Shown: piece by piece, positions 37,964 through 47,389 of the stretch | Layout of the letters: every line of letters starts with the position of its first letter | Numbering within the stretch: position 1 is the first letter of the stretch | The notes under the pieces: model-generated | Seen by the model: only the letters and a program-made list of their open reading frames with translations | What the model was told of the DNA's origin: nothing | Database searches by the model: none | Origin: Bradyrhizobium sp. sBnM-33 | GTDB lineage: Bacteria; Pseudomonadota; Alphaproteobacteria; Rhizobiales; Xanthobacteraceae | Assembly (NCBI RefSeq): GCF_032917945.1 | Contig: NZ_CP136624.1 | Coordinates: 3,224,001 to 3,288,000 of the forward strand | DNA: 64,000 nucleotides | Direction of reading: 5' to 3' | Program-made: the position numbers and the translations under genes

Positions 37964-38620
37964 AAAGATCAGATCGACCGCGGCCACCGACCTCAAGAGG
38001 GCCCTCGCAGAGGTCAGCGGATGAGCGCACGGCGAACCGACCAAACGGATGTTCGCTCGGTAGAGAGTGAGTTCGCTGGCGGTCCGTCCGTTGCTGAAAA
38101 TGGCGAAGCATGATTGCTTCTCTGTTCTATCAAAGTTCTATCAAAAAAATTGATATCAACTGACGACATTTATCGTTTGTAAAAAGCGCCCGCGCGCCTA
38201 GCTTCGTCCGAAAGAGCACGCATGCCCTGCGGGGAAATGAGAAGTAAGGACTTATGTGAAAGTTGAGTGGCGGTTGTGGCTGCTATCGCTAGTTCAGAAA
38301 GTGAAGCTAAGTGGTAAACGGCGGGTTATCCCCCGTGCCGTTCGATGTGAGGGTTCTCGGGAGCCGTCGCTCGTCTCGGTCGGCAACGGGCATGGTCATG
38401 AGGCCGTTGCCAGGTGCTCATTCCGGTTAGTGATCAGCCGTAATCAGCAGAGTCTTCGCTGAACTCTCTTCTGCCGCAGTACTCGGAAGGCCAGCGTTGA
38501 GGGGAGGGCTAGAGCAGGCGCCGATTTGCGAGAGATATGGAGTCGAACGAAAAGCGGTTCGCGAAAGCTAAGGACGTGTGAGGAGGCCGGATCAACAATC
38601 TCGGAAAAGAAGGGAAGCAT
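37964..38620. other. No gene; second TTGATATCAA palindrome
   Basis: The core TTGATATCAA at 38150-38159 follows an AT-rich stretch with the direct repeat ttctatcaaa (twice, near 38124 and 38135). The frame 38256-38462 shows no domain. The right end carries GAAGGGAAGCAT, the ribosome-binding site of the next gene. Confidence 0.45.
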
Positions 38621-38962
38621 ATGCCCGACATCCAATCGCCTGCGAAACGGCTCGCGCAGAAACGCAGGAAATTATCGCCTAACATCGAAACTGCCTTCCA
38701 AGCGTTCAGCAAGACGGTTTTCGCAGATGGTGCGTTACCCGCTAAGACCAAGCAGATTATCGCCGTCGCGGTCGCACATGTCACCCAGTGCCCTTATTGT
38801 ATAAAGGGGCACACCGAGGCGGCGTTACGGCACGGCGCCTCGCAAGAGGAGTTGATGGAGGCGATCTGGGTGGCCGCTGAAATGCGAGCCGGAGGAGCTT
38901 ATGCTCATTCTGTTATCGCAATCGAGGAAATGGAGAAAGCTACGGCGGAGACGAATGCGTAG
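38621..38962 (+). CDS. Carboxymuconolactone decarboxylase / AhpD-family protein
   Basis: 113 residues. The redox block CPYCIKGH (C57, C60, H64) is followed by AALRHGASQEELMEAIWVAA, the AhpD-core pattern. Preceding residues (FADGALPAKTKQIIAVAVAH) are also typical. Members with the CxxC-x3-H motif act as small peroxidase-linked thiol proteins; others are decarboxylases without the cysteines. It stands 280 bp ahead of the formate dehydrogenase genes on the same strand, and a link to them is not shown. Confidence 0.9.
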   Translation: MPDIQSPAKRLAQKRRKLSPNIETAFQAFSKTVFADGALPAKTKQIIAVAVAHVTQCPYCIKGHTEAALRHGASQEELMEAIWVAAEMRAGGAYAHSVIAIEEMEKATAETNA

Positions 38963-39238
38963 GCGACGATACACGATCGCCTTGGATCTCCGGATGGTCC
39001 GTCGTGATCGATGAATAACTCGAACTGAGTGGAACTAAGCCGCCCGAAGTTGATGCTGCAGGCACCGATGCCCTTCGCTCTGTTCTCAGCGAGCCCGTCC
39101 AGAGGCCTACTGGTTGACATTCCTAATGCAAACGTAGCCGTCTTTGTCATCTTGGCAGTCGTGCCCGGGAAAGTGCTGCACACAAAGCCGCGGCATCTTT
39201 TCTATCAGGCTTCTGATCCAGAACTTGGAGGCAGTCGC

Positions 39239-39757
39239 GTGAACGTAACAGCGCCGCTCGTACGGATTCCCATAGGCATCGTAGTCGAGCGATGCAAGGC
39301 GAATTCCCCGTGGTCTGAATTTATCTGGCGTCCCACCGCGGTGCTTGGTGGCCTTGCGGATGCGGATCCATGGACGCAGCTTGCGATAGAAAAGGAAACC
39401 ATGACCTTCTACGCCGGAGCGTCGGAGATCGAGCTCTATCGCACAGAAACGGAAAACTACCGAGATAATCTCCGTTCGGCCGTGCCCTCAGTGTGGGTCG
39501 CTTTGCTCGCAACTGCAGGCGACCCCCCGTATGAGATTGCGGCCGTCACGGCGGACCCAGCAGAAGGGGAGGCTTTGACAGAACCGGGCCAAGGAATTGT
39601 TGAAGCCGTGCCGATGCCCACCTCGGTGCGTGATACCATTGCCTCGTTTATCTCCGAACACCATGTAGAACGGACCTTCGAGAAGCGTAAGCGCAAGCGT
39701 GCGGATCCGGAAGCGCTGGCGCGGCGTGGCCCGCAATACAGGAGCGGAGATGAGTAA
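39239..39757 (+). CDS. DUF3305 protein, formate dehydrogenase locus
   Basis: 172 residues from GTG 39239, chosen for TTGGAGG seven bases upstream and because family similarity begins with VRIPIGIVVERCKANSPWSE. Other blocks: FIWRPTAVLGGLADADPW, TFYAGASEIELYRTETENYR, then FISEHHVERTFEKRKRKRAD. The frame is open 70 codons further upstream without family likeness. DUF3305 proteins occur almost only next to DUF3306 and FDH3-type formate dehydrogenase genes, so a role in enzyme maturation is inferred. It overlaps DUF3306 by 8 bp. Confidence 0.88.
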   Translation: MNVTAPLVRIPIGIVVERCKANSPWSEFIWRPTAVLGGLADADPWTQLAIEKETMTFYAGASEIELYRTETENYRDNLRSAVPSVWVALLATAGDPPYEIAAVTADPAEGEALTEPGQGIVEAVPMPTSVRDTIASFISEHHVERTFEKRKRKRADPEALARRGPQYRSGDE

Positions 39758-40448
39758 CGACACGGATTTTCTCGCGCGATGGTCCCGTCGCAAGCATGAT
39801 GCGGCTGCAGACAAGATCAGGCAATCGAAGTCGGAGAGTACCCCTGATGGCGTTGTCTCCGGAACTTCGGCGGCTCTTGCGCAGGGCGGAAATAGACTGC
39901 CATTCGACCCTGCGAGTTTGCCTACAATCGAATCCATCGGTGCCGAAACCAATATCCGCGCCTTCCTCGAAGCCGGGGTGCCTGGCGATTTGGCGCGTGC
40001 GGCGCTGCGCCGCGTGTGGTCGTTAGACCCCGCGATCCGCGACTTTGTCGGTCTGTCGGAGAACTCCTGGGACTTCAACGCGTCTGGTGCGATGGCGGGC
40101 TTCGGACCAATCGACGGGGAGGAAGTCGGACGGCTTTTGACGCGGCTGTTAAGAGAACTGGACACAATAGCCACCGCGGCGCATCCGCCTGTCGTATCGC
40201 CGCTGCCAGAAGACTCGCGGAAGCCAGCAGGGGAATCCGATCCGGTCGTGTATCAAGCAACCAACGCAGAATCGGTGACGCTGGTATCCGCCAAAGGTCC
40301 GCAGTTGGACTTCGATGAGATGGACGTCGCCGGCGACGGGGCGCAACAGGGCAGAGCCGCTGGTCCGCAATCCGAACTCACCCCATCAGAACGTCTTTCG
40401 CCAGTTTTGCGTCGACGTCATGGTGGCGCCTCGCCCCAACTCCGGTAG
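39750..40448 (+). CDS. DUF3306 protein, formate dehydrogenase locus
   Basis: 232 residues from ATG 39750, inside the end of DUF3305. It begins FLARWSRRKHDAAADKIRQS and continues with DFNASGAMAGFGPI, the core of the DUF3306 family, and an acidic, low-complexity C-terminal half ending RRRHGGASPQLR (family ends are usually RRRHGGALPR). No membrane segments or cofactors are visible. It is known only from this gene neighbourhood. The 4Fe-4S gene that normally comes next is replaced here by 530 bp of non-coding DNA. Confidence 0.87.
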   Translation: MSNDTDFLARWSRRKHDAAADKIRQSKSESTPDGVVSGTSAALAQGGNRLPFDPASLPTIESIGAETNIRAFLEAGVPGDLARAALRRVWSLDPAIRDFVGLSENSWDFNASGAMAGFGPIDGEEVGRLLTRLLRELDTIATAAHPPVVSPLPEDSRKPAGESDPVVYQATNAESVTLVSAKGPQLDFDEMDVAGDGAQQGRAAGPQSELTPSERLSPVLRRRHGGASPQLR

Positions 40449-40977
40449 GGGAGGAAGGGGACAGACAATAGTGAGTGAGTCTCCACCCCTTGGGTATGGA
40501 AGACGAGCCGGAATAGCCGACCGGCGCAGCAAGCCCCTCAACCGAGAGCCTTGATGGATCGGACGCGGAAACTCCGCAAGCATTTTCAGGGTGATCGAGC
40601 GCGGCCGCGCTCGAGGCCAATGTCGAGCTTTCCTGCGTGGCCCAGACAGTGTTAGGCCGCCTCGCATCATCCGCATTGACGGAATGCACCGGGTAGACTG
40701 GTACGGGAACCACGCTGATCTGGCCGAATTCGGCTGGTCCGTTGCACGCAGCAGGCGACCGTAGGAAGCAGTCTTTAAGAAATACCTCCAGCTCAGCGCC
40801 CGGAATATCTCCAACAAGAAAACTGCACTCAATTCTCAATAATATTCGGTTGTCTCATCGATCCCTCGATGAGACGCTTCCGACGTCGTCTTGTTACGCA
40901 TGTGCATCAAGTGAGCAATTCTGCACAAGCGGCAGCGACGAGCGCACAATCTGCGCATTTGGTGAGAGGCTAACGGT
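40449..40977. other. Non-coding gap inside the formate dehydrogenase operon
   Basis: No plus-strand gene is found. Two overlapping minus-strand frames of about 150 codons (to 40839 and 40832) have no domain and look like chance. In related loci the 4Fe-4S polyferredoxin-like gene occupies this place. The right end is AT-rich (taataatattcggttg) and may hold a new promoter for torD-fdhA. Confidence 0.5.
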
Positions 40978-41820
40978 ATGACCGTGCTTATCCGCACTGG
41001 CACGCCAAAAGAGGAAAATGAAACGAGCGACCGGAGACCCGAGGAGGCTGTTCGGGCAATTGGTGGTGTTCTCAACCCCGCAGATCTGATCGAACCGCCT
41101 CAGCTTCCCGTGTCGAAGTTGTCTAAGGTTCCGGCGCGTACGCTGTCGGTTGAAGCCGTGATGGATCTCGCGAGCGAGATCTTGTGGCCGGAAGTCGGCC
41201 ATGAACAACCCGTCGAGATCGACGAGTTCGATGCGCACCGTGCCCAGGAATATTTACTTCTCGCCATGCTACTGAGCCGTTCGCCAGATGCAGCCACGCT
41301 CAATCGGATTGCTAAGCTTCGCGGCGATGCGACCCCGCTTGGCCTCGCGCATCTGGCCCTTGCGCAGGCAGCCGGCACTGCGAGCGCGGAAAGGATCGCG
41401 CGCGAGTACTTCACCCTTTTCATTGGAGTTGGACGCGGCGAGTTGCTTCCCTACGGCTCATACTACCTCACCGGCTTTCTCAACGAACGGCCGCTGGCGC
41501 GATTGCGCGAGGATCTTCGCGCGCACGGTATCGAACGCGCCGAAGGACAGGTGGAGCCGGAGGATCACGCCGCTACTCTTTGCGAGATCATGGCCGGGAT
41601 GGCCTGCGGTCAATTCCCAACGATCGCTAGAATGCAGCAGGAATTTTTCGAGAAACACCTTGCCTCGTGGACTGGTCGTTTCTTCGCTGATTTGGAGGGA
41701 GCCGAGGCGGCCGAATTTTATCGTCAGGTGGGGACGCTTGGCAGGCTGTTCCTGGAGACCGAGACAAAAGCGTTCCGGCTTCCCACCAGGTCAGAGGTGC
41801 GTAACCCGGAGGACGTGTGA
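40978..41820 (+). CDS. TorD/DmsD-type chaperone for formate dehydrogenase
   Basis: 280 residues behind GAGAGG. Similarity to TorD-family proteins begins near residue 78 (FDAHRAQEYLLLAMLLSRSP) and includes EYFTLFIGVGRGELLPYGSY, YLTGFLNERPLARLREDLRA, then EPEDHAATLCEIMAGM. Such chaperones bind the Tat signal and the apo-molybdoenzyme until the cofactor is loaded. The first ~75 residues are an extension not usual for the family; ATG 41161 is an alternative start. It overlaps the following small Tat gene by one base. Confidence 0.85.
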   Translation: MTVLIRTGTPKEENETSDRRPEEAVRAIGGVLNPADLIEPPQLPVSKLSKVPARTLSVEAVMDLASEILWPEVGHEQPVEIDEFDAHRAQEYLLLAMLLSRSPDAATLNRIAKLRGDATPLGLAHLALAQAAGTASAERIAREYFTLFIGVGRGELLPYGSYYLTGFLNERPLARLREDLRAHGIERAEGQVEPEDHAATLCEIMAGMACGQFPTIARMQQEFFEKHLASWTGRFFADLEGAEAAEFYRQVGTLGRLFLETETKAFRLPTRSEVRNPEDV

Positions 41821-42017
41821 TGCATACGGTCGATAAGCCACTCGGACGTCGTCAGTTCCTTCGTGCGTTTGGTGCCGGAGCGGCGGTCGCCGCCGTGTCG
41901 CCGCTCGTTCTGGAGGCGAAAGCCGATAGCGAGAACAACGATGAAAAGCGCAAGTCTCGCTACAAGGAAAGCGACCACGTGAAGGCCTATTATCGCGTCA
42001 ACCGTTATCCGAGCTAA
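41820..42017 (+). CDS. Small Tat-signal protein of the formate dehydrogenase operon
   Basis: 65 residues from ATG 41820, overlapping the torD stop (TGATG), with CCCGGAGG upstream. A twin-arginine motif GRRQFLRAFGAGAAVAAVSP is followed by a short polar tail (SRYKESDHVKAYYRVNRYPS). Proteins of this form regularly stand just before the FDH3 alpha gene in rhizobia and may serve as a structural or targeting subunit. 13 bp separate it from fdhA. Confidence 0.88.
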   Translation: MHTVDKPLGRRQFLRAFGAGAAVAAVSPLVLEAKADSENNDEKRKSRYKESDHVKAYYRVNRYPS

Positions 42018-42030
42018 AGGAGAGGCGACC

Positions 42031-44949
42031 GTGCTGATCAAGAGAACCGAACGCGAAAAGCACCGCGGCTCGTTCGCCGCCTTCACCAGTGGCTCGAACA
42101 AGCATCTGGATCGTCGTGCCTTCTTGCGCCGTTCGGGCCTTGCCGCAAGCGGCCTCGCCGCCCTGGGAACCATGCCGCTCACGAGCGTGCGAAAAGCGAA
42201 GGCCGGTCCGCCGCCCGCGCCGGGCGCAGTGGTCACCATCCACAAGAACATCTGTACGCATTGCGCTGTTGGTTGCACGGTTACTGCGGAAGTATCCAAT
42301 GGCGTATGGATCGGCCAGGAGCCGAGTTGGGACAGCCCGATTAATAGGGGCTCGCATTGCGCAAAGGGCGCTTCGGTCCGCGAACTGGTGCACAGCGAGC
42401 GCCGGCTAAAATATCCGATGAAGTTGGTCGGCGGGCAGTGGACTCGCATCAAATGGGATCAAGCCATTGATGAGATCGGCGACAAGATGCTGGAGATCCG
42501 TCGCAAGTCCGGGCCAGAATCGCTCTATTGGATGGGCTCGGCGAAATTCTCCAACGAAGGCGCTTATCTCTTCCGAAAGATTGCGGCGTTCTGGGGCACC
42601 AACAACAACGACCATCAGGCGCGCATCTGTCATTCGACCACCGTCACCGGTGTAGCCAACACTTGGGGCTACGGCGCGATGACCAACAGCTTCAATGACG
42701 TCCGCAACTCCAAGACCATGGTTTTCATGGGTTGCAACCCGGCAGAAGCACACCCGGTTTCGCTGCAGCACATGCTTGAAGGCAAGGAGCTCAACAGGGC
42801 AAACTTCATCGTCATCGATCCGCGACTGACGCGCACCGCCGCCCATGCGAACGAGTATGTCCGCATCCGTCCCGGCACCGACATTCCGGTGCTGATGGGG
42901 ATGATGTGGCACATCTTCAAGAATGGCTGGGAGGACAAGGAGTTCATCAAGCAGCGCGTCCACGGTTTCGAAGAAGCGCGCAAGGAAATTGACAAGTGGA
43001 ATCCTGAAGAGGTCGAACGCGTCAGCGGGGTTCCCGGCGCGCAGCTCGAGCGCGTTGCCAAATTGTTCGCGACCGAGAAGCCATCGACCCTGCTCTGGTC
43101 CATGGGCCAGACCCATCACACGGTCGGCACCGCGAATGTTCGCGCCAGCTGCATGTTATTGTTGGCGACGGGTAACGTCGGCAAGCCAGGGACCGGCGCC
43201 AACATTATCCGCGGCCATGACAATGTGCAGGGCGCCACCGACATTGGCGTCGATACCGTGACGACGCCGTTTTATTACGGTCTCAGCGAAGGTGCATGGA
43301 AACATTGGAGTCGTGTCTGGGAGGTCGACTACGATTATCTGGTCTCCCGCTTCGATTCCAAAAAGATGATGGAAACTGCGGGCATTCCCCTGACGCGCTG
43401 GTTTGATGCCGTTCTTCTGCCTAGGGACCAGGTTGATCAGAAGGACAACGTGCGAGGCATGTTCGTGCAAGGACACGCGAGCAACAGCATCACGCGTATC
43501 CCGGAATCAATGAAAGCGTTGCCGCAGCTTGATCTGCTGGTCGTCGCCGATCCGCATCCCACCACCTGGGCCTCGCTGGCCGTGGCGGCCGGGCGCAAGG
43601 ACAACATGTATCTGCTGCCGATTTGCACCCAGTTCGAAACCTCCGGCTCGCGCGTTGCGTCCAATCGCTCGCTGCAGTGGGGCGAACCGATCGTCAAACC
43701 AACCTTCGAGTCCAAGGACGATTATCAGGTTCTGTACTTAATAGCGAAGAAGCTCGGCTTCGCCGACCAAATGTTCAAGAACATCAAGGTTGAAGGGGAC
43801 CGTCCGGTCCCCGAGGACGTCCTGCGCGAAATGAATCGGGGAAGCTGGAGCACGGGCTACACCGGACAGTCGCCGGAGCGGCTGAAGGCACACATGAGGA
43901 ACCAGCACAAGTTCGATCTGGTGACGCTGCGCGCGCCCAAAGACGATCCGGAGGTTGGCGGCGACTTCTACGGTCTGCCCTGGCCATGTTGGGGCACGCC
44001 GGAGCTCAGGCATCCCGGCTCCCCCATCCTCTACAACAGCGACGCCGCTGTCATGGACGGCGGAAATGGATTCCGTGCGCGCTTTGGAGTGGAGCGCAAC
44101 GGCCAGACGCTGCTGGCCGAGGGTTCATATCTGCCGGGTTCGGAGATTAAGGACGGCTATCCTGAATTCACGATGGGTGTTTTCAAGAAATTGGGCTGGG
44201 ACAAGGATCTTACGGCCGCAGAACTGGCGACCATTGAAAAAGTCGCAGGCAACCCCGGTAATATTGACACGGTGTCATGGTCGACGGATCTTTCCGGCGG
44301 CATCCAGCGCGTCGCGATCAAGCACGGTTGTTCGCCCTACGGCAACGGCAAGGCGCGGACGGTCGCCTGGAATTTGCCCGATCCAGTCCCGGTGCACCGC
44401 GAGCCGATTTATTCGCCGCGCGTCGATCTGATCGCACAATATCCGACGTTGCCCGACGCGAAGCAGTTCAGACTGCCGAATATCGGCTTCTCGGTACAAA
44501 AGAGCGCTGTCGACAGAGGCATTGCCAGGGCGTTCCCGCTGATCGTTTCGTCGGGTCGCCTTGTGGAGTACGAGGGCGGCGGCGAGGAGACCCGCTCCAA
44601 CAGGTGGCTCGCCGAGTTGCAGCAGGACATGTTCATCGAGATCAGCCCGGCGGATGCGGCCGAGCGCGGAATCAAGGATGGTGGTTGGGTCTGGGTCACA
44701 GGAGCTGAGAACAGCGCCAAGGCGAAGATGAAAGCGCTGGTGACCGAACGTGTCGGCAAAGGCGTGACCTGGATGCCCTTCCATTTTGGGGGCTGGTTCG
44801 CCGGCGAGGATCTGCGGTCCAGATATCCACAGGGCTCCGATCCGATAGTGCTCGGCGAAAGCGCCAACACGATCATGACTTACGGCTACGACCCCGCAAC
44901 CGGCATGCAGGAGCCCAAGGTCAGTTTGTGTCAGATCAGTGCGGCATAA
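42031..44949 (+). CDS. fdhA: Formate dehydrogenase alpha subunit (molybdopterin, Tat-exported)
   Basis: 972 residues from GTG 42031, with AAAGGAGAGG upstream. Tat signal: DRRAFLRRSGLAASGLAALG (about 26-45). 4Fe-4S ligands C75, C78, C82 and C110 (CTHCAVGC then HCAKGA). The molybdenum or tungsten ligand is C200 in ARICHSTTVTG, where E. coli FdnG has selenocysteine. Bis-MGD binding blocks (FMGCNPAEAHPVSLQHMLEG, MGQTHHTVGTANVRASCMLL) and the C-terminal MopB domain are complete. It oxidises formate to CO2 in the periplasm. Genes for the beta and gamma subunits follow with short gaps. Confidence 0.95.
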   Translation: MLIKRTEREKHRGSFAAFTSGSNKHLDRRAFLRRSGLAASGLAALGTMPLTSVRKAKAGPPPAPGAVVTIHKNICTHCAVGCTVTAEVSNGVWIGQEPSWDSPINRGSHCAKGASVRELVHSERRLKYPMKLVGGQWTRIKWDQAIDEIGDKMLEIRRKSGPESLYWMGSAKFSNEGAYLFRKIAAFWGTNNNDHQARICHSTTVTGVANTWGYGAMTNSFNDVRNSKTMVFMGCNPAEAHPVSLQHMLEGKELNRANFIVIDPRLTRTAAHANEYVRIRPGTDIPVLMGMMWHIFKNGWEDKEFIKQRVHGFEEARKEIDKWNPEEVERVSGVPGAQLERVAKLFATEKPSTLLWSMGQTHHTVGTANVRASCMLLLATGNVGKPGTGANIIRGHDNVQGATDIGVDTVTTPFYYGLSEGAWKHWSRVWEVDYDYLVSRFDSKKMMETAGIPLTRWFDAVLLPRDQVDQKDNVRGMFVQGHASNSITRIPESMKALPQLDLLVVADPHPTTWASLAVAAGRKDNMYLLPICTQFETSGSRVASNRSLQWGEPIVKPTFESKDDYQVLYLIAKKLGFADQMFKNIKVEGDRPVPEDVLREMNRGSWSTGYTGQSPERLKAHMRNQHKFDLVTLRAPKDDPEVGGDFYGLPWPCWGTPELRHPGSPILYNSDAAVMDGGNGFRARFGVERNGQTLLAEGSYLPGSEIKDGYPEFTMGVFKKLGWDKDLTAAELATIEKVAGNPGNIDTVSWSTDLSGGIQRVAIKHGCSPYGNGKARTVAWNLPDPVPVHREPIYSPRVDLIAQYPTLPDAKQFRLPNIGFSVQKSAVDRGIARAFPLIVSSGRLVEYEGGGEETRSNRWLAELQQDMFIEISPADAAERGIKDGGWVWVTGAENSAKAKMKALVTERVGKGVTWMPFHFGGWFAGEDLRSRYPQGSDPIVLGESANTIMTYGYDPATGMQEPKVSLCQISAA

Positions 44950-44961
44950 GGAGGCGATACC

Positions 44962-45558
44962 ATGGCTCGTATGAAATTCCTCTGCGACGCCGACCGTTGC
45001 ATCGAGTGCAACGCTTGCGTTACCGCCTGCAAGAACGAGCACGATGTCCCATGGGGGATCAACCGCCGGCGCGTCGTAACCATCAATGACGGTAAGCCGG
45101 GCGAGAGGTCGGTCTCGATGGCGTGCATGCATTGCACGGATGCCCCTTGCCAGGCGGTGTGCCCGGTGAACTGCTTTATCACCACTGCCGATGGCGTCGT
45201 CCTGCACTCCAAGGACCTCTGCATCGGCTGTGGTTATTGCTTCTACGCCTGCCCGTTCGGCGCGCCGCAGTATCCCCGCGTCGGCAACTTCGGTTCGCGC
45301 GGAAAGATGGACAAGTGCACCTACTGCGCCGGAGGTCCTGAAGCGGATGGCTCGAAGGAGGAGTATGCGAAATACGGCGCAAACCGGCTGGCCGAAGGCA
45401 AGCTGCCGTTATGCGCCGAGATGTGTTCTACCAAATCGCTGCTCGCCGGTGACGGCGAGATCATCGCGCAGATCTACAAGGAACGCGTAATGAAACGCGG
45501 CTACGGCTCTGGAGCCTGGGGCTGGAAGACTGCTTATCAAGAGACCATCGCATCTTAG
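44962..45558 (+). CDS. fdh3B: Formate dehydrogenase FDH3 beta subunit, four 4Fe-4S clusters
   Basis: 198 residues, 12 bp after fdhA with AAGGAGGCGATACC. Ferredoxin motifs: CIECNACVTACKNEH, CMHCTDAPCQAVCPVNC, CIGCGYCFYACPFGAPQ, and a last set split over CTYC and LCAEMC, the usual four-cluster arrangement of FdnH/HydA-type beta subunits. It passes electrons from the molybdenum subunit to the membrane cytochrome b. Unlike E. coli FdnH it has no C-terminal membrane anchor, as expected for the FDH3 type. Confidence 0.95.
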   Translation: MARMKFLCDADRCIECNACVTACKNEHDVPWGINRRRVVTINDGKPGERSVSMACMHCTDAPCQAVCPVNCFITTADGVVLHSKDLCIGCGYCFYACPFGAPQYPRVGNFGSRGKMDKCTYCAGGPEADGSKEEYAKYGANRLAEGKLPLCAEMCSTKSLLAGDGEIIAQIYKERVMKRGYGSGAWGWKTAYQETIAS

Positions 45559-45622
45559 TACGAGCGCGGTGATCAAGGCTCGACTGCGTTGGAAGCGAAC
45601 CTCGCCAGGAGGATGTGACATA

Positions 45623-46633
45623 ATGATTGTTGCCGCCAAATTCCGCGTCATGGTCGGAGCGCTGGCGTTCCTCGTAATGGCGCTCGGAGCGCAGCCCGCG
45701 AGCGCTCAGCAGCCCGCGTTGGTTAACCCTCAGGCGAACGCCGTGAAGGAAGGTCAGCTCTTCCAAGAGATGAATCGCATTTCTGGTCGTTGCACTGTGC
45801 CCGATCAGAAGGCTTGCACGATCGAGCAGCCTGCCGGCCGTGATTGGCGCCATTTCCACCAAGTGACGCTCCGTTGGATTGGTGGCCTCGTCATCCTCGG
45901 TATTCTGGCCGTACTCGTTGTCTTCTATCTTTGGCGTGGGATGGTGAAAATCGAAAGTGGACGCTCAGGGCGCACCGTCGTACGGTTCAACGGCTTCGAA
46001 CGGTTCGTGCATTGGATGACGGCAACCTGCTTCATCATTCTCGCCCTTTCGGGGCTCAACATAACCTTCGGCAAGCCTCTGCTGTTACCCCTCATCGGTC
46101 CCGAGCCGTTTACAGCCTGGTCGCAATGGGCGAAATACGCCCATAATTATCTTAGCTTCCCGTTCACGATCGGCGTGTTCTTGATTTTTCTCATGTGGAT
46201 CGCGGGAAATATCCCCAATCGGGTCGATGTGGAATGGCTGAAGCGGGGCGGCGGCATCGTCGGTCATGATCACCCGCCGGCCTACCGGTTCAACGCCGGA
46301 CAGAAGATGATCTATTGGATCGTCGTTCTCGGTGGCGCCGCTGTCGCGGCTAGTGGCTATGTGTTGATGTTCCCCTTCTATGGCACGGACATCGCCAGCA
46401 TGCAGGTCGCTCAGATCGCACATGCTATCGTCGCGGTGCTGTTCGTCGCTGCCATGATCGGACACATCTATATCGGTACCATAGGTATGGAAGGTGCGTT
46501 CGAAGCCATGGGGACCGGAACTGTCGATCTTAATTGGGCCAAGGAACATCATAATCTGTGGCTTGAGGAGGAGCAGGCGCGAACCGGGCCGAACGAGACG
46601 CAGCGGCAGCCGGCTATCACCCCAGCGGAATAA
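45623..46633 (+). CDS. Formate dehydrogenase gamma subunit (cytochrome b556 type)
   Basis: 336 residues from ATG 45623 (AGGAGGATGTGACATA upstream). An N-terminal signal peptide (MVGALAFLVMALGAQPASAQ) is followed by a periplasmic stretch with one cysteine pair (RCTVPDQKACTIEQ). Then come five membrane helices with the family histidines: RWIGGLVILGILAVLVVFYL, NGFERFVHWMTATCFIILAL, KYAHNYLSFPFTIGVFLIFL, GQKMIYWIVVLGGAAVAASG, ALLFVAAMIGHIYIGTIGME in pattern. It binds two b hemes and delivers formate electrons to quinone. It ends the operon; no fdhD or fdhE gene is in the window. Confidence 0.94.
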   Translation: MIVAAKFRVMVGALAFLVMALGAQPASAQQPALVNPQANAVKEGQLFQEMNRISGRCTVPDQKACTIEQPAGRDWRHFHQVTLRWIGGLVILGILAVLVVFYLWRGMVKIESGRSGRTVVRFNGFERFVHWMTATCFIILALSGLNITFGKPLLLPLIGPEPFTAWSQWAKYAHNYLSFPFTIGVFLIFLMWIAGNIPNRVDVEWLKRGGGIVGHDHPPAYRFNAGQKMIYWIVVLGGAAVAASGYVLMFPFYGTDIASMQVAQIAHAIVAVLFVAAMIGHIYIGTIGMEGAFEAMGTGTVDLNWAKEHHNLWLEEEQARTGPNETQRQPAITPAE

Positions 46634-46873
46634 CTTCGTTCGCGGCGAGAAGGTGAGGTCGATCGGGGCCGCCGTTGGGGTGGGCGCCCAGCGTAAGGCC
46701 GGCGATTACCACGGCCGTCGACTACTCAGGCTAAAACCGCGAGGACATCGACGCAACGGGCTTGGACGTTTGCAGGTCCGCCTGAATCAGCTGTAGCGTC
46801 CATTTCAAGGCTGAGGACTATCGCAGTTGCTATTACTTCTGCCGCGGCGGTTCAGTTAATCGGCTGCCTACGA

Positions 46874-47158
46874 TCATTTCTTCGGAGTGACGTGCTCTTT
46901 ACGATTATTGGGGTGGGGTTGCATTCCGGGCGGCGAATCCCCCTGGGGGCTCGATGCGGGCGTACCGCCGGACGTCGTATCAATCGGCCCGGGATGACCT
47001 TGTGGCTGAGGTTGGATGGGTGCTGCTGTGGTCGGACTACTAGCGGCTGAGTTAGCAGCTGGATTGTTGGTAGGATCTGAATTGGGAGACGCGGTTAGTG
47101 CAAGCGCAGCACCTCCAATTAGCGCAGTGCCAAGCACCAATATGAATGTTACGCGCAT
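46874..47158 (-). CDS. Exported proline-rich protein, function unknown
   Basis: 94 residues. A signal peptide (MRVTFILVLGTALIGGAALA) is followed by a low-complexity segment rich in Pro, Ser, Thr and Asn (PIQPQPQGHPGPID) and a basic end (RKEHVTPKK). A GGGAGGAAACG site precedes ATG 47158. No domain is recognisable. It is convergent with the formate dehydrogenase operon. Confidence 0.7.
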   Translation of the reverse strand: MRVTFILVLGTALIGGAALALTASPNSDPTNNPAANSAASSPTTAAPIQPQPQGHPGPIDTTSGGTPASSPQGDSPPGMQPHPNNRKEHVTPKK

Positions 47159-47389
47159 ATCGTTTCCTCCCTCTCGCCCTTCATTATGATAACCGTTGCG
47201 ACAGCCTGACGTTCCACGTTACCTCTTTGGCCGTGGTTGCTTGACTAATGCTGTCCTTTGGTGAGTTTGATTGAGCTGTAGGCCAGCACGCGTGCGGAAG
47301 TGGTGCAGTCGCGGCTCAGCCGCGGCCCTTCCAAACGTTCAAGGGCACCGAGAGTGAAATGGTGGTGAGGGAACTTGAAAGTAAAATTG

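Noticed and set aside
42628..42630. Selenocysteine in the formate dehydrogenase alpha subunit
   Set aside because: The codon at residue 200 is TGT (Cys) and the frame is continuous, so this is the cysteine form of the enzyme.
42406..45207. Long minus-strand frames (237 and 310 codons) opposite fdhA and fdh3B
   Set aside because: Antisense shadows of strongly conserved formate dehydrogenase genes; no start sites or domains.
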